NCBI GenBank assembly: GCA_004794785.1
Contig: SJOL01008415.1
Span: 145,164 to 209,163, forward strand
Direction of reading: 5' to 3'
DNA from: Opisthorchis felineus
Taxonomy: Eukaryota; Platyhelminthes; Trematoda; Opisthorchiida; Opisthorchiidae
Length of the DNA: 64,000 nucleotides
Positions 13,101 to 26,789 of the stretch are shown piece after piece. Under the pieces are notes generated by a model. The model was not told the DNA's origin, searched no databases, and was given only the letters and a program-made list of their open reading frames with translations. A program made the position numbers and the translations under genes. Within the stretch, counting starts at the first letter, position 1, and each line of letters opens with the position of its first letter.

Positions 13101-15879
13101 CCACAAAATGACATGACCATTATCTCCACCAAGGTGCAGTAACTTGTTCAATGATAATAGTATTTACACCAGTTGAAGCGAAGTTTGTTTATTTTCAATG
13201 TTGACCCGCAGACGTCCGACAGAAAACTAAGGCGGTGGCTGGCAGACTGACGAAGTACTAGGGTAGCCTTTGCTTCAGTGTAAAAATACAAGTACAGTGG
13301 GTACCTGTCAGTTATTGTGAGCCACAGCGTTACTAGAAAGCACAACAGAATTGCTACGCATTAGGTTCCGTTTTCTTTCGTAAAATTGTGTTAGTCCAAA
13401 AGTTGTGCAGTTAAAAGACATATTCACTTCTCATCAATAAAAAATGTGTACAGCTAGCTGCCCTTTATAGAAATGCTTCGGTTTGCATTAGGATACTTCG
13501 TCGTGTTCATTCGCTCAACTTTTGGTTGGCTTATTTTCACCCCGAAGCGGGACATTACAGTTTTAATTTCATGGTCAACTTGATGCCATTTCAGAGAGCT
13601 TACGTCCTAAGCACATTTAATACGCTGGACGACCACGCTGAACTCTATTGGACGACTTGACTTGACACGATCGAAAATTTAGCTACGACTGTGCAAACAA
13701 AACCAATCATGGGAACATCTCGCAATCTAACTACCGACTGAAAGTTGCGTAGGTGAAGAACGGGGTAGAGCGAAACAAGATAATTCAATAAATTTCGCGC
13801 TTCTAGCTTCCATCTTATTTCCTCTGTTAGTTACGAATACTTGTTCAGCGATACATACTAAGGCTTAGATATGTGCAACAACCGCTGTACCCTAGCTAGC
13901 TTGATGATGGGGGCTGACGACTATTATGGAGATTTACCAAATTGGACCAGTGACTTGTGTCATGCGCAGATATTCAATATCCAGAGCGCTTACATTAAAA
14001 CTTATATCCCACTCTGAAGAAAGCTGCTGAAAAACATCCAAGCAAAAAGTAATTTCCTTAGCCCAATGCAAGAAGCAGTTTTAACTGATCACTTTCCCTT
14101 TTGGAGCCTCTGGAGTGGTTGCGCAGAGGGAGAAGTATCGTATTAGAATGTCCCAGGTGCGCTGTAAACCGTCATCAAAAGGTTTTGTTTCGTGTTGCCA
14201 ATTATTAGTATTTTGGACCTATTTGTCACTCAACTTTATTATTTATATCGTTCAAACGAAATCGTCTTTGGCAACTGGAAAATTATTCAACTAAACCCTT
14301 GAGGTTATTGGATTGCTTCTTGAAACCTGTGGTTTATTAATCCTCAAATGTCTAACGACGCAGTACGTTCATGGTCCCATATCAGGCTGACTGCTAACAT
14401 CGGGCATTGTTTTACTTCTAGTTGGCTCACCGAAATATCAATCGTCTGTGCACAAGATGGCAAAATATTCATTCCTATGGTTGTGGAGACCAAAAACACT
14501 TGGCAGGTTGAAATAATTCTGAACCAAATAGTGGGAAGTTGGTGATGAATATTAATATGAATACAATAATATAATGATATTAAAAGTTCGTACTTTGGAA
14601 ATAACTTGTTGGTAGACAGTATACCTTACTTAAGGAAGAGTGGCCTCTATTGAAATGACCAACAGACATCATCTAGCGATTTAAAGACACCTAGAAACCT
14701 GATATTGAAAACAAATTTGGGGTGAGAACAAAATAGACCACAATTCATTCAACTGATAAGATTGCTCATACCATCTGTGTCCAACTACTCAAAAGCCCGA
14801 AACACAGGGATTCAAAATAAATGTAAACAATGATTCATGACTAAATAGGGCCATTTCTCCTAGTTTAGATTGAAATTTTTCAAAATGAGGCAAGGTTCTC
14901 TTCAATGGTTTGGATCCCCCGGCCCCGCAATATTGAGATGATCTCACATCAAACGGTTTACAATCGCTGTGAATATTTCACTGGCGCCTTTTTATGCAAA
15001 ATACTTTGGTCCAAAATACACCCACCCCGTAGTAGAGACCTCCATCCTTACAATAAGAAGCACAGTCATTACATGCTCTTTGGAATACTAGGGCAGAGAA
15101 TGAATTAATTTGATTCCAAAAATTTAGGGGAACTCAAATACTTGATTTATTGACTGTTGTGTTCCAAGGCGCAACTGATTGGAGAAGAACAAGTAGATAT
15201 ACTTTGGTTTTTCACCACGGTTAATCAGAGGCATTAACCAGGACTGGCAGCAAAATTCTTTCCCCCACTTCCCTGTTTGCTTATGCGTTCAATGTTGATG
15301 TCCGGTAATTCGGCAAAACGAAATGGGATAAACACTTGATCTAGGCTACAAAATTTGAAAAGATGGATATCTTAAAAACAATTTGCTCATTTCTGGCACC
15401 TTGCTGTAGTACTGTGGGTCTATCCTAATTGAGCTAAACACAGTGGATTGGTTAAATCAAAAGGTTTCTGATTCCTCAGCTGTGTCTCAAGAAGGAAAGG
15501 ACACACTTCCAGAAAGTAGTTAAGTGCCAAAAATAATTTTATTTCGTCAGCCGTAAGTAACCAACGGGCTTAGGCAAACACCTCAAATAAACTACTAGAA
15601 AGCGTGTGAAATGCTGCACTCCACGTTTTTGGTGAAGATGATTAGTACTTCTAGCTCAGTCTCCGTTAGCAGTTAATCTTAAAAGATTGCGATGCATGAA
15701 GTCCTTATGAAAAACTCTCGTTTTCTCCAACTCATCAGATCCCCAATAACTGGGATAGTGGAATTCAGAATGCTGATGAGTAAACTTATGAATACCTGAA
15801 AAACACATTTTTTGTTTCAACTTGGACTAAGCTGGAACAATTTGTTGTGTTTGGTGTGACTGAACATCGAAACAACCAT

Positions 15880-16350
15880 AATGCCAACAAATGTAACAAA
15901 CTTCGTTGTTTTTGAGTAAGCAGACGTTTTCATCAAAGCTTGTATAATTTCATCCGCACAATCGGCCAACTGCTGAGGATAGTAGATCCCAATTCATTTG
16001 GTGTATAAAGGATAAAACCACCTGCGTAAGCCCACTTCTGTAGTTGACCCCATAAGTTTTTGGTTGGATCTAACTCTGGACTTTAAGCTGGTTCATTCAC
16101 GACCTTGGTGTTATTAATTAACTATCGAATTTTTATTAGGTAAACCGTGAGTATTACTGAGGTAACTTGCCGTAAGATAGCGGATCTAGGCCAGTCTCCT
16201 AGAATGGAGGGAAGCGAAATGTCCGATAATCTGATGGTTGTATGGTTCAGAATTCCACTAGCCAATATCGTTCTATAAACCACCACCAAACCATCATCGA
16301 CCTCAACGCTGATCTCTGACTTTTCGTGCATCACAACAGTAGTACACTGG
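15880..16350 (-). pseudogene. Tc1/mariner transposase relic (C-terminal half)
   Basis: Read on the minus strand, 16082 down to about 16047 gives SPELDPTKNLWG, matching the Tc1-family motif SPDLNPIENLW at the third catalytic residue. It continues QLQKWAYAGG and then TPNELGSTILSSW, the usual helical tail after that motif. Farther upstream (about 16295-16275) MMVWWWF corresponds to the MVWG-F strand that carries the second acidic residue region. The acidic third catalytic residue (Glu before NLW) is Lys here, and several stops and frameshifts interrupt the reading, so the element is dead. Terminal inverted repeats were not found. Tc1/mariner elements transpose by cut-and-paste into TA sites. Confidence 0.75.
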
Positions 16351-17349
16351 TTAACGAAGGCCACCCAAGCTAAAACATATTCGTCAATAACTATCACAAT
16401 ACTTCAAGTGAAGCGATTCACCGCTCAGCTCATTTACTCTGAAACACGACCGAAATCCAATCAGGGGGCCTTTTTTACCTTCGTGTGTTAATCGTAGCTC
16501 AAGGTTGAGAAATGGTGTATTGCACAATAGCGCCCAAACAGAGGGTTGTCTAAAGCGATGAAAGGCTCACTTGCTGATCTAAATTTCCATGTAGGAATCG
16601 TCTCTCCACTAGGACAGTTATCCAGTTTGTTTCCTCTAATATGTTCTCAAATATATCTGGACAGGTCAGTGGAGAAGCTATAAGCAACTTTTGCGAACCT
16701 TAGTATCTATCCTGAATTCATTCGGATTCTGGGTTCTGGGTCTTTGTGTATCACGCCTAGACAGCATCAATTTGCCTGCCAGACCTTGATTTCGTCTAAT
16801 AAATGGCCAAAAACAAGTTTCTGTCGAATGAATCGAGTATTTACTGCCCGCTTTCGACCATGGTCCTGATCGGTGACGTACAACTGAAAACACTCAAAGC
16901 GAGGGTCTTACGCCTAAATTATGTTCTTACGTTACTGGTAATGGAGGTCGTTGAGTTCTGATCATCTGCAGAAGTTTCTGTTATTAATAATTCACACTCC
17001 GCAATCAGTTTCTTCACTGAGCCAAATTTTCAACCCAAAGGTGGGCTGAGACATTTGCATATCAAATCTAGAGTGCCGAGAACTTCAAGAAAAAATGGTT
17101 ATTTTAAATAGCATTTTCTGCACCATAAGCCCTCAAACTATTACGTTATTTACTTTCATTTGGTGACAGAATAGAAGAGAACAATTTCCGTTGATTGCTC
17201 AAACCATGAGGTTTAGATTGGATTAACAGATAGGCGAAGTGTATCTCAGCTTTCTGGTTGAGCTGGCGCTAAACTGAATGGACTCTGATAAAACTGTAGT
17301 ACTGTACATGCCTTGGTACAGTGTCATTACGGACATTTATTTCCGTAAG

Positions 17350-17386
<37 letters not shown>
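17350..17386. repeat. (TA)n microsatellite, interrupted
   Basis: About 18 TA units with a single G interruption at 17370. Confidence 0.95.
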
Positions 17387-17743
17387 GTTCAGAATACCAA
17401 CAAAGACTTCACCCGAAAATTTGAAATAACTTACTGACAAACTCCTGGTGATGACCCTCTAGGTTGAATGTACAGACCTCGCTGCTTGGTAAAATTTCAC
17501 CAGACATACTTTGGCAAAGCGCTACCTCTTGGGCGGAAAGGTATTGCATGCCTGTTTCTAATTTCTGAATCATTTAGAAAAAATTCCAGTCAGACTTTGT
17601 TCCGCAGTAAAAACGACACGAGATTAAGTGATGTTTGCTCTGTAAATTTTTTTAACAGTACTATCCCACACAATTATTCATGTGCCAAGAAAAGAACACA
17701 AAATCACATATCTTTTCAGCGTTGTAGAGGACTTTCGGGACTT

Positions 17744-17759
17744 TGTGTGTGTGTGTGTG
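17744..17759. repeat. (TG)n microsatellite
   Basis: Eight TG units in the giant kinase intron. Confidence 0.9.
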
Positions 17760-19127
17760 CTTGAACTGCCGTTTTCGAACCCAAGGGGTAGTTGTGCACA
17801 AAGCATGTAGACATCACTTTTAATTAAGGAACAGTTCGGGTTCCTTCATCTTCAAAAAAGGTCCGATCTTTGCCATCCAGCGAAATCCAACTGTACATGC
17901 CTCTAAAACCAAAAAGCAAGTGCTCTTGTCTGCCCTCTTCCTTGTCGTAATTGACGTTGAACGCGTGGTAGGAGGAAAAAGTAGTAAAGTGCTGGGTGAG
18001 TTTTTGTTCAAGATTACACTGAATGAACGGTAAATGCAGTTCGTTATTCTATCCATTGTAAGGTACTTTAGGCAACAACCTAGTTTTTGATCAGTGAGAA
18101 GGACGACGAATAGTTGTGTACCCATAAGTAACCATATACACAGTCATTTGCGCAGTTTGTTTTTAAAAAATAGTCTTCTGCAGAAACTCGGCCAGTGGAG
18201 AGACTACATTTATGCTGAGGGTTAGTGGTCGCTCCTGAAGTGGATCTACATACACCTAAATTAGTTTGATGCCGCTCGCGGGGGTTGTTTATGAATGTAA
18301 TGTAAGAACTACAGGTCACTCTACAGCAAGGATTGTATGGGATGCAAGCCGTGATTTTGCGGGATACACAATCTACAGCGAGGTCCCGAATGCTGCTACC
18401 GCTATTAGGAATGGTCACCAGCGACGTCGTGGCAACTCCGTTTGTCTGTATAACTACTGTAACAAACTGTCGTAAGTAAAATAAAATCCACTACGGTCAG
18501 TATAGCAATAATCACTCTACTTTGGACGGCTATTGACTCTTATCTACTTCAATTTCACCCACTTCTTCACCATGATCGTTCAGGTGCCAAGACCATTGAA
18601 AATAGCTCGTGCACTGCTGAGGATAACTTGGAGCTAATTTCCTCTCCAAAAGTGCGATTCTTCAGCCTATCTAAAAGCCACTGATTTTAACGGCCACGTA
18701 GAATAATTATACTTCTTTATTAATCTCACGTCAGGTTCTCACACTCTTCCCTGGTTATTGTAATTTTTGAACCACTGATCACTAGGGTACGCTTCTGTCA
18801 CTAAGTAAACGATGTCAGAAGCGTGAAACATCAGGGTTATCATCAGACTTTAAGGACATACGGCTTCTTGAAACACGGTAGTGATCCTTTGAGTTTCCCC
18901 TTTGAATAACAACGTGTTTACTGGGTATAGTATTTCTCAAAACACGAAAATCCTACGGCGCTCAATTTTCTTTATGGAAGTACTCATCGCTGGTAATAAA
19001 TTTGCTGTGTTCAGCGTAAGAGGCTTTCAGAACTCCTAAACGAAGCTGTGCAGATTTTATTGATCCCTTCAGTATCCAGTTGATTTGATGTTCATTTTGT
19101 CCTAAAAATTACAAAAAATAAACAATA

Positions 19128-19165
19128 AATACAATACAATGCAATACAATACGATACAGTACAAT
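19128..19165. repeat. Degenerate pentanucleotide (AATAC)n repeat
   Basis: About seven copies of a 5-base unit (ATACA in another phase), with single-base variants ATGCA, ATACG and AGTACA toward the 3' side. Confidence 0.85.
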
Positions 19166-21758
19166 ATATAAACAAAAATAAACAGTGAATTCAACACTGC
19201 GAGAACTTGCCTGTGTTCAACCGTCAAAAGACCTGCTCCAGATTTCACATGGTTAAATGTGTAACAACAGCTATTTGACCAACGTCCAACGAAAAACATG
19301 AACATATAAAAGTGGAATACCCTGGCCCAAAAAGCAACAATGTTGTGGTGATTTGTTTTGGCGTTTGCTTATTTTTTTAGACTTTACCCATGAGTTTACA
19401 CTTTATGCAGAAATCAACCACATTTATTTAAACAAGCAGACACATGGGATATTCGGTGGAACGTGTTTCTATGGTGAGACTGTGTAACCGTGTTTTTGCC
19501 GATCTTTTTAATCAGTGCGTTTTCCTAGTAGAAAAAAACCTGATCCAGTTCGAGTGAGAATTTTTTGACTATCACTAAAAGCATCTTAACTTTCTTCTTC
19601 TTCTCACCACGGTTTACTCTTGCAGGAAGATAAGTTGGACCACCATGGTGTATCTTAAGGACTTTATATAAGTTATGCACCAACAGCAATTCGGTTTTGT
19701 CTGCAGCACGTAATTAAAAGATGTTTCATGAGTAGTGGGAGCTTCATAGACTGATGCGACAGCTGTCAGAATTCCACATTCACACGCATCAGCGTTTTGG
19801 TGCCCTGTATTCGGGCTAATGGCTTGCCTATGTTATTATGTGGTTCATTTCGGCTGCTGTCGTACATCATTTTGTGGTGTTCTAGCACTTCAAATGGTTC
19901 AACTTGCATTTCGTAACCGGTTGTTTGAGTTCACTCCTTACTTTAAGCACTCAGCTACCGGGGGGACACAGACACCAACGCAGTTCCCGGAGGGGATCAG
20001 CTGTTTTGCATGGGAAGGATAAGCCGACCAAGTAGAGCTGATGTGTACATCAACCAGGCTGTGAAAATTCCACTGTTTCTGTATAAAAAGCCAGGGGTTT
20101 AGTCTCATATGAACCCCTTGTTTTACTCTTATGTAAGTATTAACTCCCATAGGCCCAAAAAAAGTTATTTTCACTTTCTTCATCTCCACGAGACGTACGT
20201 TTGATTGACAAAGTACCCAATTTAAAAGTTTTTTTTATTAGGAGACTGACACCAAGGATGACTGTAAACTAACGAAACCTAGTATATCTGTTTAGTGGAA
20301 CTGGTAATGCTCCAAAGCATGACCTATCTGTTTGCTCTTAAACCGAGTGTTCAAAGATCTGGACGCTTATAAAGACTCAAAAATGGGTTACTCTAGGTCA
20401 TCAGAGTTCCCGGTGGCAAGCAGTAAACTGAACAACAGCAACCTGCATTTAAAGTTTACCTGAAAGCGTAATAGGGTCATTTTTCCACAGGGTTATGCGT
20501 GTCGTCATTGGTGTCAGTTTTGCCAACTCTTTATCTTTTGACATGCCTTACGTGAGAATCGCAAGGTTTTATCCACTTTACTGCACAAATTGAAGCTAAG
20601 GAACACTGATTTTGATTTCCCATTTGTTGTCAAGACGCACAAATTTACGCACACAATTATCTTGGTGTTAGACAACCTTATATCTTACCTGCCCCATGCA
20701 CATGTAGGGTTTTAGACCACAGCAGACACGTGTAGTCGTATAAACACATGAAAGTTCTGCGTTACCTGTCAACTCCTTAGGATTATCTCCGCAGTATGTG
20801 AGTATGCCAGTATCGCTGCAGCAAAAAGCTGTAAGATTTTGCCTCTGTTGTGGTTATAGAGAAGTTACTTGCGAAACATAGATTCACTCAGGTGAGAAGC
20901 ACTTAGGAACGATTAGTAATCCATTTTTTCATAACAGCTGGGGAACGAGTTACTCTGACTTTTCCTAGAATGAGTGATTGCGCCATTATTTGTGGCTTAG
21001 TAACACCACAGATTTTGAGGTGATGAGTTTTGAATCCACTGATGTCAAACGCTGAGGACAAGTGTACTGGAGATTAAAGGAGCTCTCAAAAGTAGGGTAC
21101 TTACTTGTTTAGGAGTAGAATCAGATTCATTGTCGGGACACATAAATGAACATCACAACTTAATTAGATCCACACATTTTACCCAATTAACGTACAACAA
21201 GTATTCAATTTAGTCAGAAGCTCAGTTAGCGAGGAAGGGTTTCTATTTGGGACGAAAATTCACACCTTTTTATGATTGCTACTTATTAGCAGGGGATCAC
21301 GAACAGCAAATAAAGTCGTGAGCTCTTGTCAGCAACAAAGTGCTCTCCATGAGTGACCATCAAGCGATTTACAGAACAAGCACATTTACTGGAGCAATCT
21401 CATAGGAAAAGAAGTTTGTGTGGACGTGGTGCTCATCCTCTTTGCTTTTGGACCAACACCAATCAGCCGCTTGTGGAATGCCTATTTTTGAAAGGTAATT
21501 AGCGAGTTAGAACTACATGCAAAGGCTAACTTTCAAACACTATATTTGGGGCGAGATAACTGTTCCGTTACACGTATGATGGCTAAAATCGGTCCAATAA
21601 TGAAGGATTAAACATGGGGGTCGAAAAAAGCACCGATTACTTGTTTGAGTGATGTTCCAATTTATTTCCCTTTAAATGGTTTTATGAACTTTGCTCCCAA
21701 AATTTGGCCGTAGCTACCTGTTGCTGGGTGCAAAATGATCTAACCAACCTCCGTGAGG

Positions 21759-21897
21759 ATTCTTTGTGAGGCGATTTTGTCTGCGGTTGTTTCTATCGTA
21801 CTTTCCCCTATGAATTTCACATAAGGTTTTGACCTGTGTTTTGTAGCCAAAAGGTCGTTCCACTCCACGATACTGGATCCCATATTCACTTCCCACA
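21759..21897 (-). other. Possible exon, unrecognised product
   Basis: On the minus strand an acceptor-like TTTAATTTCAG is followed by an open block reading GSEYGIQYRGVERPFGYKTQ, then CEIHRGKYDR and a basic stretch, ending near a weak donor (GTTGGT) after HGG. The residue mix looks more protein-like than most random frames here. A second frame (21740-21988) is also open. I do not recognise the product, and no partner exon was found nearby. It could be part of a nested antisense gene, a decayed element or chance. Confidence 0.18.
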
Positions 21898-23642
21898 AGC
21901 TGAAATTAAATTGCTTGTCAATTAATGAAAATTTCACCCTCTGGTTTTCCGTTGTAACGCGAATGGATAGCAAAAAGCATTTATTCACATAAATAGAGAA
22001 CCTCTCTTTCCTAGTCCGCTTATTTGGGATTGTCAGACTATAATCACTCGCCTCCGAACTCAGGAGTCGAGTATCTTGGACAGTTGTTTAGCCCTTTCTT
22101 TGAGCTCAACAGCAGTAGATTTTCTGGACTTACAACCACTAAACATTAAGGGTAGGTTTAACTATGATCCCGATTAGTTAACCCTTTGGAAAGCCAATGC
22201 AGCTGGTCTGCTTGTTCATCACTATTAGTCGGCCAAGCTGAAAAAAACTAAAATAAACTGACTGCATTATTACCCCGCGTTTCATTCCTTCCCCGGTTCA
22301 TGCAATGCTGGTAATTTGGAATGTGCAAACTGAACAAAAGTTCAGTTGTCCGTAGATTCCTACCCCACAAACCTTTCTGGGTGCTTTTGGAATCAATGAT
22401 CGTGTGGTCAACTTGATTTATGTGACCGGATGTTTGTTGCGTATTGGCAGATTAATGACCGCTTGGTGAGAACAAATTTAGTACGAGTTTACTGTCCTTC
22501 TTTGTTTGCTTCCTAAATAGTTGACGATAAACGCAAAACTTGCTAAATCGAGCGACGAATATTACCAGCTCTGACTGAGAAATATCCAGCTTCTGCAATA
22601 GGCATAAAAGTGAGTTCTCGCTCCTGATAATGACATTTCGCAACAAATGATAAAAAGTGTTACGGCGAACTCGTAAAAAATGACTGGCGCTTTAAATCCA
22701 CATCTATCCCTCCGTGGGTCCGGGTGTATTGAGGGAGTCTGACAGTGAACCACTAATATCCCTATCTATAATCATCTTAGGATTAACCGGCGTGCTCTTA
22801 CTCTTCAGCCTCAGTTTTCTGTAGACGAAAGTGTGAGTTCTGAGGGCACTGTGCATCAGTAAGCAGATTCGGTATTTGGTTCGGGGGTACAAAATTGAAG
22901 GTGCTAGCTCACAGCCGTGCTACATATATAAATGTTTGGCCTTCCCCGTAAGGGCAAGGGTTAAGCTATTGTTTGAGTGACAGAACTATCTACTGCAATA
23001 CAAAGGTACCTGGGGTGTGTTGCCTGTTTTTTTGTGTTTTTTTTCGCAAGACACTCCAAATACCGAGCTCAACAAACATGCAGTCTAAACGCCAGGTACA
23101 TAAAAACCAACAACCATAATTAAGTACACTCTGGTGCCTTTAGTTTGGCATTCTCATGGGCAAGTGATCCTATAGGGAGCTACAAGATTTGAGTTCTCTT
23201 TGGCAAGTGAGTTCCCTTCAGAGAGGTCCGTCTTGGTAGAAACAAGAAACGGAATCAAGGGCCAACTCGACCCAATTTTCAGTGGAGAGTATCCAAGATG
23301 CTAAGGAAAAATAAGTGGCTTGCATGTGAACAGCGTCAAGAGAAAAAGCCGTGAGTCAGCCATCACGTCCATAGGCTTCACGAAACCGTCAAAAATTATG
23401 TACCCGGTGAATGCTACAGTGCCCCAAAACAACGGAGAGTGGGACTTTAGTTCTAAGCGCATACGGCGGTTTGTCAACATGGTGCGCACACATTCCTGGC
23501 GAAAGCTGCAGGCTCAACGCCAACGGCAGCAGACCACACTTTTTCCGTATAAAAAAACAGAACTTTGAGTCACTGAAATACACTACTTTAACAGATGTAA
23601 CGAGACATACTCCAACTTACTCAGAATCCTTTCATTGAAAGA

Positions 23643-23673
23643 TTTTCCTGTCGTATATTTATCGACAGGAAAA
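23643..23673. other. Perfect 11-bp stem-loop
   Basis: TTTTCCTGTCG at 23643-23653 is exactly complementary to CGACAGGAAAA at 23663-23673, with a 9-base AT loop. It is too short for a typical microRNA precursor. The function, if any, is unknown. Confidence 0.6.
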
Positions 23674-25173
23674 ATTGGCAGAGTGGAAATCACATCCTGC
23701 CGTGGTCAGCTGTGTCTATGTCACACTAGCACGTTTTGGTTTTCCTTAAATGATTTATCAATGTAACGCCTGAGACGGTGTGACGGGAGCCCTGAATTTT
23801 TTCGATAAAAGTCCTAAGGTGACTCAGTGCCAAATAAGGATATCCAGAGAGCTGTGCTATTCTTGGAGTTCTACGCCGGGACAAAACACCAAGCCAGGCA
23901 TTGGTTTTTATCAGGATCATTTAGAATTACGATCGATTATTCTCGGGATCTGTGTTTGAAAGCCTTGCGAAAAATGTGTATCACGGAAACTTTGTAGAGA
24001 ATCTCTCACAAACCAACCAGGAGGGGCTGCGGACGATACATTATTTACCATCTGAGGAAACTTTCTCTTGCTCCTTTCGAAACCTCCAGAAATATTCTGT
24101 TCACCTAACACATTGAGTTCATCTTGACAGATGGCAGGCCGAAACAAAGCGAACTGGACTGCGTAATAATGGATCAAGGAGAAATGGCCGGAATAGACAT
24201 AAAATGTGGTTTGAACAAATCCTCCATGCAATAAGTAATAAGTGAATTGCCAGAAGTCTTGTTATACACACAATAGGGTCTTGCGTCCATTTAAACGTGT
24301 CGTATTTCAGAGGATTTTGGTAATTAAATATTGGCCCGCAATTTTTGCAGCTGTACTGCCCTGCATTGATAAACATCTGAAAAAAGGAACTTCCCTTGTT
24401 TTTGCTGTATCAGCTTGAATGTGTTCTTTAGAAGTCTTAGCCTATTGTTGGTGTTGCTGAAACAAAGTTAATTTTACTGGCGTTATTGGCATTTTATTTC
24501 AATTGTTCACCCCAGAATTAAACGGTGCTGTTTACTCCTAGTGGCAAGGTGAATGGGCGTGGTCGCAGAGACGGAAACTGATAAGCCTTGAGTGATAAGT
24601 CCACTAAACGTTCCTACTCCGTAAGCTTTGTACCCATGGAACTGAAACCGGCCGGCTTCAAACGAACCATTGTTTGGTGCACTGGAAATGGTAAACAACA
24701 CTGAAACTGCCCTCAATTTAGCATCCTATTCCCCTTCGGTTACGTATTTTCATTTCATCAGACGATTTTGCTTACCATGACCCTCTTTGAAACCATATGA
24801 TTTAGCTATGAGGCTTACCAGATACCCGATATACCCCTCTGCCCGATTTCGGGGTAATGTATTACACACTTTATAGTAGTCATTCAAGTGATGAACAAAT
24901 CTTGTTCATTTTCCGACATATAAGGCGCCGTTTAGGATAAAGGTTGGGATTCCAACATTTCCAGAGTCTGTAGTTTAACTACTTGGTCCTGTTAACTGCA
25001 ACCTCTCTATGAAATGTGACTTATTGAGATATAACATTTTTGGCCAGTTACGTAGCTGGCTAGCCATTCCATTTTACCGAGACCTTTTAAATCGTTGAAA
25101 GCTTGGGTTAGGTTAGGTGAGAAGGTCAGGCTTTACTTTTTGGGCAGTGGTTTCAGATAAGCCATTGAGGTAG

Positions 25174-25746
25174 TCACAGAAAACACCCTAAGTGTTGGTA
25201 TACAAAAGTTCTGAAAATATGTTCTGCGGTTTTTTTTCGATTCAAACAAACGGAACGCACAACAGAGACGAGTTGTTTGCCTTTCATTTGACTCTGCCTC
25301 GCTATAACTTTATGTTCAAATAAAAGCTGCAAAATGGCCGCGATTCTTTGATATTTTTTAGGTACACATGGTATAAGACTAATGATACAAACCTGATCGC
25401 CCGCCATATAAAGCCAGGAGATATAAGCAGTCTTCATCCACACCTTGCATCGCAGGACTAGACTACTTAGGCTACTCAAAAACTTACTATGGAAAAGATG
25501 GCTGCGCGATTCGGGTACTCTAAACAGAAATGAAAGTGTAACAACCAATAAGGTCAAGAAGGACTCGTTATCTTTGATATCCTTCGTATTCTTCACAATG
25601 CGGTAAGCTCCGCAACAGTGGACTTCATACCTCGGCATGAACAGCCCAGCATTCCAGGTTGTACGATATAAGTAACTTTGATGTTCATCAAAATGGCAGG
25701 GATACTTTAACCTACAAGCCGTTGCAGCCACCAAATCGCCTATCAT
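25174..25746 (-). other. Long open reading frame, unrecognised (190 codons)
   Basis: This is the longest stop-free ATG frame in the window. The predicted protein is Cys- and Leu-rich, with a possible hydrophobic segment (FLTLLVVTLSFLF, about residues 63-75) and a lysine/arginine-rich C-terminal part. I see no known domain, no Kozak-like context I would trust and no polyadenylation signal tied to it. It sits just downstream of a second long minus-strand frame in a different phase. It may be a chance frame, an exon of a nested antisense gene or the relic of an element. Confidence 0.2.
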
Positions 25747-25975
25747 GCGACTTTCATCACTAAAAACATCAAAAAAACTTTGAAAGTGGGGAAAATTTTC
25801 CGAAATTTTAACTGAGCAGCATTTTGCAAATAAGATCTATCATTAGCAAAAAGCCGAGAACCACTGGGCAGCTGTTTCATCCTTGTTGCCAATCATCAGC
25901 AAAGGAAAGCTTTGAAGTTACGACTTCCTTGTTACTGGTAGACAGTGCACACTTCGTCCAAGGACAATCGACCAT

Positions 25976-26533
25976 TTACAAATTATAAGTGGTGTAATCA
26001 CCGAGACGAAAACCCCTTAAGTCCTGTGAATCCTTTATCTGAGGTATTTCCACTCGAGGACCCGTAATAACACCGGGTAACTCGACCTGAATGATGTGAT
26101 CACAGGGTGTGACGCTGTAACTTTTCCAGATGCAATTTAATCGCATCGATGTCCAGCTACGAGTCAAGGTTGCAAGTTTGAATTTCCGTTGAGATTCAGA
26201 AGCTACGCAGTGCTGGTAATCTTCACTGAGAATAAAAAGATTGCAAGTCCTCTCAGCTCCTACGTGTAGGATAACTTCAATTGCGAGAAGAAATTCAGCT
26301 TGAAAACGATGTCCTTGGAAACTTAAACGGTCAGTTTTGACATTGAGAATATTACAACACCAAAAACAGAGGTAGAATGTAAGGTTTTGTTCACATAACT
26401 TCACGTAGTCGAGTGCTGAAAAACGTTTTGTTAACTTCTGGCTGGACGTTGCTGGAGTGAGATTTTTCCACGGGGTTCGGGCAACAAGGTCCAATATGTC
26501 AAGTTTTAGTTGCAAAATAATCGTATTTTTCAA
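25976..26533 (-). other. Long open reading frame, unrecognised (185 codons)
   Basis: A second long minus-strand frame lies 229 bases upstream of the previous one in transcription order. The product would be mixed-charge, with no signal peptide and a C-terminal stretch reading VELPGVITGPRVEIPQ. No family is recognised. Two frames of more than 180 codons on one strand within 1.4 kb stand out in DNA this rich in stops, but the phases differ and no splice pair joining them is obvious. Confidence 0.2.
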
Positions 26534-26789
26534 CCGGCTTAGGGACTAGGAAAGAACATAAATAACCTAACGGGGTTTTATTTAATCTAATCTGGTTTCC
26601 TACCGGTAGTCACTGTGTCACATAAGTCAGTGAAACGCACTCATGAGCAGAAGCTATGATTGTGTGGTCTGCCGACCGTGCCGGTGTTGTCCTGAGAAAA
26701 TTTGAGAGGGCTCCCGACATTGGTGAGCCAATGAGGTTGAGTAGATCGTTCACTTCATTTCAGACAGATGGATGATACAAACACTATGG

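Noticed and set aside
15768..15800. CTGATGAG motif considered as a third hammerhead
   Set aside because: No GAAAC follows at the right spacing with a complementary stem, and no flanking arms pair.
23301..23640. Several overlapping open frames on both strands
   Set aside because: Open in many phases at once, reflecting low local stop density; no family or splice evidence.
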